A stretch of DNA of 6,370 bases from Clostridiaceae bacterium. GTDB lineage: Bacteria > Bacillota > Clostridia > Oscillospirales > QAMX01. Within the stretch, counting starts at the first letter, position 1. Each line of letters starts with the position of its first letter. A program made the position numbers and the translations under genes. Of this stretch, positions 1-6,195 are shown piece after piece. The DNA is taken from the NCBI GenBank assembly GCA_016297585.1, contig JAEDGJ010000135.1:1-6370 (forward strand). The letters run 5' to 3'. The notes beneath the pieces are model-generated. The model saw only the letters and a list, made by a program, of their open reading frames with translations, ran no database searches and had not been told where the DNA came from.

Positions 1-2192
1 GGATACTCCTCGCCGCGGGCGTCTGCCTGCTCGGCACCTGCTGGCCGGACATCCCCGACGTCCTGCACGAGGGCGGCGACTTTTATAAGAGCGCCGCGTT
101 CCAGAGCGGCGCCGCCTACACCGTCTCCGACCTGCTCACGGAGCTCTACGAGCGAAACCCCGACTCCTACACCGTCACCGACGCAAACGGCATCGAGCTC
201 TACACCTCCGGCATCCTCTCCGGCACGGACGGCGTCGCCTACTACGCCTCCTACGAGGAGGATCCCTCCGCCGCCGCCTTCACAAACCTCGGCGACGGGC
301 TTCCCGCCCTTGCCTTTTCCGACGACGCGCGCTATACCGATTCCTACGTCTTCGTGCTGCTCTACCGCTACGGCGAGCTGCGTCTCTACCGCTACGGCGA
401 GGACGTCACGTCGAAATATTCGAGCTACTACCTGCCCATGCTCTCCGCCCTTTCCCGGGAGCAGCACCTCCGCCCGGACCGGTTCGCCGTCCTGCTCGCC
501 GTCGGGCATCCCGGCGAGGACATCCCCGCCGTCTCGACGCTGTACATGTATTACAGCAGCTGGCGCGGCACCCGTACCGCGTGCATCGCCGCGCTTTCCT
601 GCCTGATCGCCGCCGCCGTGCTGTTCGCCGCCGCGCTCGTCGGACGCCGTCCGCGCCGGGCGTTCGTCGAAGCGCTCCTGCAGGTCTTCGGACGCGTGCC
701 GCTCGAGGCAAAGCTTGCCTGCAGCCTCGGCATCCTCTGGTGCTGCGCGCTCGCGCTCATCCACGGCTTTAGCTACACCGCCGAGGCGGCGCTCTCCTGC
801 GCCGCGCTGGCGGCAGCCGCCTGTGTGCTGTGGGTCTTCCTGCTCGACGCCATAACGCACCGCCGCACCTGGCTTGCGTGCAGCCTCACGGGCGCCGTCA
901 CGCGCGCCGTCCTGCGCGTCTCGCGGGAGCGGGCGTCCCAGACCCCGCTTGAGCGCCGCTTCCTGCAGCGCTTCTGGGTCTTTATCGCCGCGGAGGGGCT
1001 GTTCGGCATCTGCGCTGCGTTCCATATCCTCTACCTTGGCAACTACTCCTACCGCAGCCGCGCCGGGCATCTTTTAGGGCTCCTCTGCTGCGCCGTGCTG
1101 ATGATCGCCGCCGTCTGGCTCTTTGCGCGGGACTATCACCGGCTTCTTTCCGGGCTCGCGTCGGTGCGCCGGATGTCGGAGTCCCTGCGCGCGGGCGCTT
1201 TCGCGGACGTGACCTGCGCGCTGCCGGAGTCCCACCCGCTCTACCCGCTCGCGGACGACCTCGTCCACCTGCGCGACGGCATCTCCGACGCCGTGGACGC
1301 GCGCGTGAAGTCCGAGCGCATGAAGTCCGAGCTCGTCACAAACGTCTCCCACGACCTAAAGACCCCATTGACGTCGATCATCAGCTATTCCCGGCTCCTT
1401 TCCGAGCTTTCGCTGCCCGAGCCCGCCGCGGGCTACGTCCGGGTGCTCTGCGAGAAGTCCGCGCGGCTCCAGAAGCTGACGCGCGACCTGTTCGAGGTCT
1501 CCCGCGCCCAGTCCGGGAGCCTCCCCGTGCGCCTCGTGCGGCTCGACCTGACCTCCCACCTCGAGCAGACCCTCGCGGAGCTGTCCCCCCGCATCGAGGC
1601 GTCCGGGCTTGCCTTCCGCGTCCGCACCCCCGACGCCCCCGTCTACATCGACTGCGACGGCGAGCGGCTCTACCGCGTGCTCGAGAACCTCTTTGCAAAC
1701 GCCCTCGCCTACGCGATGCCCGGCACGCGCGTCTACGTCACCCTCACGGACGCAGACCCCGTCACCCTCTCCATCCGCAACGTCGCGGCCGAGGAGATGA
1801 CCTTCTCCGCCGACGAGATCACCGAGCGCTTCGTCCGCGGCGACGCCTCCCGCACCGACGGCGGCACCGGGCTCGGACTCGCCATCGCGAGGAGCTTCAC
1901 CGAAGCCGTCGGCGGCACCTTCGCCGTCGACATCGACGGCGACGTCTTCCGCGTCACCCTCTCGTTCCCGAAAGCCGACCCCCCGGAGCATCCGGCTGTC
2001 AAATCGCCGGAAAATCCGGCTATGGCACCCCCGGAACCCCCGGCTGTCACCCCTTCGGCGTCCCCGACAGCCGAAATCCCGGAAAATCCCCCGGAGAGCG
2101 GCGCTTCCCCGTCTCTCCCCGCCGATACGCCCGTCCCGGACGCCGTTCCGGACGGAGAAAAATCCAATCTACAGGAGAACACATCCGCATGA
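1..2192 (+). CDS. Sensor histidine kinase, polytopic membrane type (5' end missing)
   Basis: Membrane kinase of a two-component system; it should autophosphorylate on His and pass the phosphate to a response regulator not seen here. The frame is open from base 3, so the gene starts left of the window; 729 residues are visible and the GTG at 354 is internal. Visible residues 1-15 end a membrane segment, about 17-190 form an extracytoplasmic sensor region, and hydrophobic segments follow at about 192-214, 236-258, 263-285, 324-346 and 355-376. A linker (377-436) leads to the dimerisation/H-box with SHDLKTPLTS (phospho-acceptor His450, codon 1350-1352). The ATP-binding domain has the N-box NLFANALAYA (Asn codon 1698-1700), ERFVRGD and the G-box GTGLGLAIA. 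The usual DxGxG box is replaced by RNVAAEE, which I recall from related clostridial kinases. A Pro-rich tail of about 70 residues follows the catalytic domain. The stop overlaps the next start (ATGA), indicating one operon. Confidence 0.93.
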   Translation, partial: ILLAAGVCLLGTCWPDIPDVLHEGGDFYKSAAFQSGAAYTVSDLLTELYERNPDSYTVTDANGIELYTSGILSGTDGVAYYASYEEDPSAAAFTNLGDGLPALAFSDDARYTDSYVFVLLYRYGELRLYRYGEDVTSKYSSYYLPMLSALSREQHLRPDRFAVLLAVGHPGEDIPAVSTLYMYYSSWRGTRTACIAALSCLIAAAVLFAAALVGRRPRRAFVEALLQVFGRVPLEAKLACSLGILWCCALALIHGFSYTAEAALSCAALAAAACVLWVFLLDAITHRRTWLACSLTGAVTRAVLRVSRERASQTPLERRFLQRFWVFIAAEGLFGICAAFHILYLGNYSYRSRAGHLLGLLCCAVLMIAAVWLFARDYHRLLSGLASVRRMSESLRAGAFADVTCALPESHPLYPLADDLVHLRDGISDAVDARVKSERMKSELVTNVSHDLKTPLTSIISYSRLLSELSLPEPAAGYVRVLCEKSARLQKLTRDLFEVSRAQSGSLPVRLVRLDLTSHLEQTLAELSPRIEASGLAFRVRTPDAPVYIDCDGERLYRVLENLFANALAYAMPGTRVYVTLTDADPVTLSIRNVAAEEMTFSADEITERFVRGDASRTDGGTGLGLAIARSFTEAVGGTFAVDIDGDVFRVTLSFPKADPPEHPAVKSPENPAMAPPEPPAVTPSASPTAEIPENPPESGASPSLPADTPVPDAVPDGEKSNLQENTSA
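360..401 (+). repeat. Exact 18-bp direct repeat, 24-bp period, in the kinase sensor region
   Basis: The 18 bases CTCTACCGCTACGGCGAG occur at 360-377 and again at 384-401 without a mismatch, separated by CTGCGT. In protein this reads LYRYGELR followed by LYRYGEDV, a duplicated 8-residue beta-strand-like segment in the extracytoplasmic part of the kinase. The reading frame is kept. It is probably a small in-frame tandem duplication, seen directly in the sequence; any functional meaning is unknown. Confidence 0.85.
1983..2102 (+). repeat. Five imperfect 24-bp tandem repeats coding a Pro-rich kinase tail
   Basis: Five consecutive 24-bp units begin at 1983, 2007, 2031, 2055 and 2079 and code for PEHPAVKS, PENPAMAP, PEPPAVTP, SASPTAEI and PENPPESG. 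The shared DNA core is CCGGAAnnnCCGGCT; the fourth unit is the most diverged. The segment also contains short inverted repeats: GCCGGA/TCCGGC at 2006-2020, and CGGCTGTC (2041-2048) with GACAGCCG (2066-2073). It lies after the last strand of the ATP-binding domain, so it forms a flexible cytoplasmic tail outside the catalytic core. Confidence 0.8.
2131..2155 (+). other. Possible RNA hairpin just before the lipoprotein ribosome binding site
   Basis: CCGTCCcGG (2131-2139) can pair with CCGGACGG (2148-2155), giving 8 base pairs with one bulged C and an 8-nt loop. It lies inside the last codons of the kinase, 17 nt before the AGGAG (2173-2177) of the lipoprotein, and is followed by an A-rich stretch that should leave the binding site unpaired. 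There is no U-run, so it is not a terminator. A role in mRNA processing, stability or setting the ratio of the two products is conceivable. In such G+C-rich DNA it may also be chance. Confidence 0.3.
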
Positions 2193-4480
2193 AAACCATT
2201 CTGAAACGACTCTGCGCCGCAGCTCTGATCCTCTCGCTTTTCGCGTCGCTCGCGGCCTGCTCCGCACCCTCCTCCTCCGCACAGAACGCCTCCCAGTCCG
2301 GCGCGGCGTCTACCGGCAGTGCCGCTGGCGGCACAACCGCTGGCGGCACGGGCACGTCCGGTGAGACCCCCGCGATGGTGTTTCAGGCGACCTACGCCGC
2401 GCTGCCCGAGGGGATCGACTACCTCAACCGCCCCCAGGTCTATGACGGCCGCATCTGGTCGCTTACGAGCATCTATGAGGAGGAGGGCGACGCCTATCTC
2501 AGCGCCGCCGTCTCCTTCCTGCCCGACGGCACCGACCTGAAAACGACCCTTCTGTCCGTGGAGGACGGCGTGAGCTACACCGCCGCCCTGCCCACGTCCG
2601 ACGGCGGCTTCTGGGCTGCGGTCACGGTCTACGAGGTCAATGCCGACGGCGAGTACAACTACGACCGCATGTCCTACGAGCTCCGGCGCTTCGACGCGGA
2701 CGGCACGCAGACCGCCTCCGTCGACCTGTCCTTCGCCGCGGAGAACAGCGACTGGTTCTATGTCGACCGCTTCCTCGCGGACGCGGACGGCAGGCTCTAT
2801 CTCATCTGCAACGACAACGTCCACGTCCTCGACCCCGACGGCGCGCCGCTCTTTACCCTCACCTGCGACTACGTCAGCTCCGCCGCCGTCACCGCCGACG
2901 GGCGCGTGCTGCTCGGCTACTACGGCGGTCGCGGCAGCTACGTCCTCTCCGAGGTCGATATCGACAAAAAGGACTTCGGCAAGTCCTACGAGCTGCCCGG
3001 GAACGGCAATCTGAACGGGCTTGCGGGCGGCACGGACGGCTATCTCTTCTACGTCACGTCCGACGACGCCTTCTGCGGCTACAACGCCGAAACGCAGAGC
3101 TACGACGAGCTGTTCCGCTTCCTGCGCCTCGACCTCAACTCCGACGGGCTCGACTCCGTCCTGCCCCTCGGCAGCCGCACGTTCCTGACGGCCTGCTACG
3201 AAGACGACGGGCAGCAGCTCTGCACCATCCGCGAGCAGCCCGCCTCCGCGCAGAAGACGACGCTGACCCTCGCCTGCCTGTACTCGAACTACGAATTAAA
3301 GTCGCAGATCATCCGCTTTAACAAGACAAACCCCGACTACCGCATCGACATACTCGACTATTCGCAGTACAACACCGACGGCGACTATGAGGCGGGGCTT
3401 TCTAAGCTCTCCGCCGATATCACCGCCGGGAACGTCCCCGACCTCATCGAGCTCTCGCAGCTCCCGGTCGCGACCTACGCCGCGCGCGGCATCCTCGCGG
3501 ATCTCGGCCCCCTGCTCGACGCCGACACCGAGCTTTCGCGCGACGACCTGCTCCCCGGCGCGCTTCAGGCGCTCTCCATCGACGGCAAGCTCTGGTCCCT
3601 CGCGCCGCAGATGACGCTGATGACGCTCTACGGTCTGCGTCCGGTGCTCGGCGACCGCACCTCGCTCACCGCGCAGGACATCGCCGCCCTCGTGCGCGAG
3701 CATCCCGGCGTGATGCCGGTCGCGAATGGGACGCAGGAGAGCCTCCTTCTCATCCTGACGATGTTCACGCTCGACGAGTTCATCGACACCGAGACGGGCG
3801 AGTGCCGCTTCGACTCCGACGAGTTCCGCACGCTGCTCGGGATCGCCGCCGCCGCGCCCGCGGAGCTCGACTACGAAAACTACATCGACGACGACACCCG
3901 GCTCCAGGAGGGCAGCGCGCTGCTCGCCACGCTCCCTCTCTCCGAGGTGACCGATCTGCAGCGCCTGAACGTCATGATGAAGGGGCAGTACGCCATCACG
4001 GGCTTCCCCACGCAGTCCGGCTCCGGCACCGTCGCGAGCTTTGAGACGCAGCTCGGCATCAGCGCCCAGTCGGCGCACATGGACGGCGCGTGGGCGTTCC
4101 TGCGCTCGCTCCTCACGGAGGACAGCGGCTACCACAGCTGGGGCATCCCGGTCAACCGCGCGCGCTATGAAGCGATGCTCGAGGACGCTGCCGAAGCCCA
4201 CTACTACACCGACGAGAACGGCCGGCAGGTCGAATCGCCGAAGATGACGATGAGCACGAACGGCGGCCCCGAGATCGACATCTACGCCGCGACCGAGGAG
4301 GAGATCGCCGCCTTCCGCGCCCTCGTGGACAGCGTCGACCGCACCTACACCTACGACGAAAAGCTCATGGGGATCATCACGGAGGAGGCCGGCGCGTTCT
4401 TTGCCGGTCAGAAGTCCGCCGCCGACGTCTCGGCGGTCATCCAGAGCCGCGCGAAGATCTACATCGCGGAATCCCGGTAA
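2189..4480 (+). CDS. Lipoprotein with propeller-like N-terminal region and ABC-type solute-binding domain
   Basis: Exported lipoprotein of 763 residues. A lipoprotein signal (KR near the N-terminus, hydrophobic core, lipobox LAAC) puts the acylated cysteine at Cys24, so it should be anchored on the outer face of the membrane. Residues 25-60 are a Ser/Gly/Thr/Ala linker. Residues about 62-350 repeat strand-turn patterns with Asp-Gly turns (NADGEY, DADGTQ, DADGRLYLI, DPDGAPLF, TADGRVLLG), suggesting a beta-propeller. From about 355 the sequence resembles extracellular solute-binding proteins of sugar-type ABC importers: TLTLACLYSN, IIRFNKTNPDYRI, the AGNVPDLIEL segment, ARGILADLGPLLD, DGKLWSLAP, and a WAFLRSLL helix near 634-641. 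No permease or ATPase gene is visible, and the gene is coupled to a kinase (ATGA overlap, AGGAG at 2173-2177, 11-nt spacing), so ligand sensing is as likely as import. The ligand is unknown. The long fused N-terminal region makes it much larger than a usual binding protein of about 400-450 residues. Confidence 0.88.
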   Translation: MKTILKRLCAAALILSLFASLAACSAPSSSAQNASQSGAASTGSAAGGTTAGGTGTSGETPAMVFQATYAALPEGIDYLNRPQVYDGRIWSLTSIYEEEGDAYLSAAVSFLPDGTDLKTTLLSVEDGVSYTAALPTSDGGFWAAVTVYEVNADGEYNYDRMSYELRRFDADGTQTASVDLSFAAENSDWFYVDRFLADADGRLYLICNDNVHVLDPDGAPLFTLTCDYVSSAAVTADGRVLLGYYGGRGSYVLSEVDIDKKDFGKSYELPGNGNLNGLAGGTDGYLFYVTSDDAFCGYNAETQSYDELFRFLRLDLNSDGLDSVLPLGSRTFLTACYEDDGQQLCTIREQPASAQKTTLTLACLYSNYELKSQIIRFNKTNPDYRIDILDYSQYNTDGDYEAGLSKLSADITAGNVPDLIELSQLPVATYAARGILADLGPLLDADTELSRDDLLPGALQALSIDGKLWSLAPQMTLMTLYGLRPVLGDRTSLTAQDIAALVREHPGVMPVANGTQESLLLILTMFTLDEFIDTETGECRFDSDEFRTLLGIAAAAPAELDYENYIDDDTRLQEGSALLATLPLSEVTDLQRLNVMMKGQYAITGFPTQSGSGTVASFETQLGISAQSAHMDGAWAFLRSLLTEDSGYHSWGIPVNRARYEAMLEDAAEAHYYTDENGRQVESPKMTMSTNGGPEIDIYAATEEEIAAFRALVDSVDRTYTYDEKLMGIITEEAGAFFAGQKSAADVSAVIQSRAKIYIAESR
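2322..2351 (+). repeat. Two 15-bp tandem repeats in the lipoprotein linker
   Basis: CCGCTGGCGGCAC occurs at 2322-2334 and 2337-2349, a 15-bp period that codes for AGGTT followed by AGGTG. It lies in the flexible linker between the lipidated cysteine and the first folded region. Such linkers commonly vary in length by repeat slippage; here only two units are present and the frame is preserved. Confidence 0.7.
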
Positions 4481-4503
4481 AAATCATCCCCAAAAGACAA
4501 AAA

Positions 4504-4539
4504 CCGTCCCCCTCCCGCCAAAAAACGGGAGGGGGACGG
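4504..4539. terminator. Bidirectional intrinsic terminator between convergent genes
   Basis: A perfect 14-bp inverted repeat, CCGTCCCCCTCCCG (4504-4517) and CGGGAGGGGGACGG (4526-4539), encloses the 8-nt loop CCAAAAAA. In the minus direction the stem is followed by TTTTTGTCTTTT, an excellent U-tract for the acetyltransferase operon, whose stop codon lies 8 nt before the stem. In the plus direction it is followed by the weaker CGCTTTCTTTA, ending the kinase-lipoprotein operon 23 nt after its stop. The whole gap 4481-4547 is taken up by this element. Confidence 0.93.
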
Positions 4540-4547
4540 CGCTTTCT

Positions 4548-5120
4548 TTACGCGTTGTGATACATATCGTACACGATATAGCCGTGCACGCCCGCAAGCG
4601 ACCCGGGTCTTGTCTCCTGACACATCATGCAGCGGGGCTCGCGCATCGGGATGCCGCTCGTCGGATAGATGCCGAACTCCGACGAGGTGCGAAAGCCGAC
4701 CTTGTTGTAAAACCGGTAGTTTCCCTCGACGGTGATGCCCCGGAAGCCGGCTTCTCTCACCCGTTCGATCCCCATCCGCAGCATCGCCGAGCCGATCCCC
4801 CGGCGCAGATGATCCGCGTGGACCGCCACCGGCGCCAGCATGACGATGCCGGAGCCGGTATCGCCGCCGTGTCCGCCCTGCGGCGTCGGGGACAGCGGGA
4901 ACCGGGAAAACAGGAAGTGCCCGACGACCTCCCCGTCCAGCTCCGCGACAAAGGCAAGCTCCGGGATATAATACTGTGAATCCCGGATCTCCTCGACGAG
5001 GGCGATGATGTCGGTCCCGTCCGAGTAGTCCGTTCCTTCCCGGAACGAGCGCAAAATCAGCGAGACGATGCTCTTATAATCCCTGTGCTCCTCCGGACGG
5101 ATGCTCAGCTTTCCGTCCAT
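4548..5120 (-). CDS. GNAT family N-acetyltransferase (YhbS-like)
   Basis: Probable cytoplasmic acetyl-CoA-dependent acetyltransferase of 190 residues; the acceptor cannot be told from sequence. The GNAT fold is visible in order: an N-terminal strand LSIRPEEHRDYKSIVSLILRSF, strand ELAFVAELDGEVVGHFLFS (54-72), then motif A with VMLAPVAVHADHLRRGIGSAML (93-114), where RRGIGS (106-111) is the acetyl-CoA pyrophosphate-binding Q/RxxGxG/A loop. Strand GITVEGN is followed by FYNKVGF (137-143), the typical motif B. A Gly-rich loop (about 75-91) precedes motif A. The pattern 'VxPxxxxxxxRRGIGSAL...FYxKxGF' fits the YhbS-like group. The ATG is set by a perfect AAAAGGAGG (complement of 5129-5137) at 8-nt spacing. 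It follows the asparaginase gene by 37 nt on the same strand and runs into the shared terminator, so the two are probably one transcript. Confidence 0.9.
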   Translation of the reverse strand: MDGKLSIRPEEHRDYKSIVSLILRSFREGTDYSDGTDIIALVEEIRDSQYYIPELAFVAELDGEVVGHFLFSRFPLSPTPQGGHGGDTGSGIVMLAPVAVHADHLRRGIGSAMLRMGIERVREAGFRGITVEGNYRFYNKVGFRTSSEFGIYPTSGIPMREPRCMMCQETRPGSLAGVHGYIVYDMYHNA

Positions 5121-5157
5121 TCCGTGCGCCTCCTTTTTTCCGTGTGCAAGCGTTTTT

Positions 5158-6111
5158 TCAGTCCCCTTTGTAGCTTTCGAGCCATGCCGCGTCGGCTTCC
5201 TCCACGCGGATGCGGCCGCCGTCGCTGCGGCAGACCATCAGCGTCGCCTCGCGCGCTTCGTCGAACACGACGAAGGGGAACTCCGCGCGGTTCGTCGCGG
5301 CGCCGAAGCGTCCGTCGCGTCCGAGCGCGATGACGGAGATGTTCCCGGGCGTGTATCCCGCGTCCGCGAGCCGCGCCAGATGTGCTTCCAGCACCTCCTC
5401 GCAGGCCTCCTGCGGCGAGCGTCCCGCGGCGATGCGTCCGACGATGCGCACCGACAGGCAGCCGCGCATGACGTCCTCGCCAAATCCCGTCGCCGCCGCG
5501 CCGCCGGCGGTGCTGTCGCAGTAGAACCCCGAGCCGATGACCGGCGAATCGCCGACGCGCCCCGGATGCTTCATGAACAGCCCCGACGTCGAGACGCCCG
5601 CGTACAGCTCCGCGTCCGTGTCCTGCGCGACGACGCAGACCGTGTCGTGCGCGTCCGCCGCGGGGTCCGCCTCCCGCACGGCCGTCTGCTTTGCCATCTC
5701 GCGCCGGTACGCCGCGAGCGCGTCCTCCGTCAGCATATTGCGCATCGCGAACCCGTGCGCCGCCGCGTAGCTCTCCGCGCCCGCCGCCGTCAGAAAGCAG
5801 CTTCGCGCAAGCCCCGAGAGCTCCCGGGCGACGAGGATCGGGTTTTGAATGTTTTTGACGCCGCTGACCGCGCCGAAGGACAGGTCGCGCCCGTTCATGA
5901 ACCCCGCGTCCAGCTCCACCTCGCCCCGCGCGTTCGGAAGACCGCTGTACCCGACCGAATGGAACGCCGGATCGTCCTCGACGTCCGTGATCGCCGCCGC
6001 CAGCGCGTCACGCGCGCTCCCGCCGCTCTCCATCAGCCGTTTTGCCTTCCGCATCCCCGCAAGCGACATCTTCCACGTCGAGATCATCGCATATTTCGCG
6101 CTCATACGCAC
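5158..6111 (-). CDS. N4-(beta-N-acetylglucosaminyl)-L-asparaginase family Ntn-hydrolase
   Basis: Threonine Ntn-hydrolase of the glycosylasparaginase/isoaspartyl peptidase family (peptidase family T2), 317 residues. Such enzymes cut themselves before the nucleophilic Thr to give alpha and beta chains, then hydrolyse GlcNAc-Asn or beta-aspartyl amide bonds. The motif HDTVC places the nucleophile at Thr157. Further family residues fall at the expected spacing: GVSTSG with Thr175, GRVGDSP with Arg185 and Asp188 (binding the aspartyl group), and AAATG with Thr208 and Gly209. The N-terminal STWKM (Trp13) and VGYSGLPNARGEVELDAGFMNG also match the family. The residue after the usual HDTV/I is Cys159 rather than the more common Gly. 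No signal peptide is seen, so it should act in the cytoplasm, unlike secreted homologues. The start is either GTG at 6111 (5-nt spacing from GGAGG) or ATG at 6105 (11-nt spacing); both keep the frame and differ by two residues. The substrate is not decided by the sequence. Confidence 0.92.
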   Translation of the reverse strand: MRMSAKYAMISTWKMSLAGMRKAKRLMESGGSARDALAAAITDVEDDPAFHSVGYSGLPNARGEVELDAGFMNGRDLSFGAVSGVKNIQNPILVARELSGLARSCFLTAAGAESYAAAHGFAMRNMLTEDALAAYRREMAKQTAVREADPAADAHDTVCVVAQDTDAELYAGVSTSGLFMKHPGRVGDSPVIGSGFYCDSTAGGAAATGFGEDVMRGCLSVRIVGRIAAGRSPQEACEEVLEAHLARLADAGYTPGNISVIALGRDGRFGAATNRAEFPFVVFDEAREATLMVCRSDGGRIRVEEADAAWLESYKGD

Positions 6112-6116
6112 CCATT

Positions 6117-6121
6117 CCTCC
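6117..6121 (-). promoter_or_regulatory. Ribosome binding site deciding the asparaginase start
   Basis: On the minus strand the leader reads GGGAGGAATGGGTGCGTATG. GGAGG (complement of 6117-6121) is 5 nt before the GTG at 6111 and 11 nt before the ATG at 6105. Codon choice favours the ATG and spacing is acceptable for both, so the first residues remain ambiguous. The adjacent lipoprotein gene on the plus strand also uses an 11-nt spacing. Confidence 0.65.
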
Positions 6122-6154
6122 CGTTTTGTGTCCGGGACATGCCCGTCAGCCTCT

Positions 6155-6183
6155 ATGTTACCGCTTTTCCGCGCGAAAGTCCA
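6155..6183 (-). promoter_or_regulatory. Candidate promoter for the asparaginase-acetyltransferase operon
   Basis: On the minus strand TGGACT (complement of 6178-6183) and TAACAT (complement of 6155-6160) are exactly 17 nt apart and each matches 4 of 6 sigma-70/sigma-A consensus bases. It is the most A+T-rich part of the 84-nt gap between the SLH gene stop and the asparaginase start and would give a leader of roughly 35-40 nt. The matches are modest, so this is only a candidate; transcription could also read through from the SLH gene. Confidence 0.3.
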
Positions 6184-6195
6184 GTCCTGCGCGGC

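Noticed and set aside
354..354. GTG at 354 as the start of the kinase
   Set aside because: The frame stays open to base 3 and codes for a membrane segment and a sensor region continuous with the rest, so the gene begins outside the window.
1733..2824. Minus-strand open frame of 363 codons across the kinase-lipoprotein junction
   Set aside because: It is Gly/Val/Arg-rich low-complexity translation, antisense to two well-supported genes, with no recognisable domain.
3296..4201. Minus-strand open frame of 301 codons inside the lipoprotein gene
   Set aside because: Composition is dominated by Arg, Glu, Val and Ala in a mirror-frame pattern; the plus strand has the solute-binding domain.
2189..4480. 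A complete ABC importer operon
   Set aside because: Only the binding-protein component is seen; the downstream side ends in a terminator and no permease or ATPase frame exists in the window.
4401..4979. Plus-strand frame running through the terminator and the acetyltransferase gene
   Set aside because: It would read through the terminator hairpin and is antisense to a GNAT gene with a perfect ribosome binding site and intact motifs.
6135..6144. Near-palindrome GGACATGCCC as an operator before the asparaginase
   Set aside because: Only a CATG core with two flanking pairs and one mismatch; too short to separate from chance in G+C-rich DNA.
6169..6194. Inverted repeat CCGCGC/GCGCGG as a terminator for the SLH gene
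   Set aside because: The stem is only 6 bp with a 14-nt loop and is followed on the minus strand by AAAAGCGG, not a U-run.
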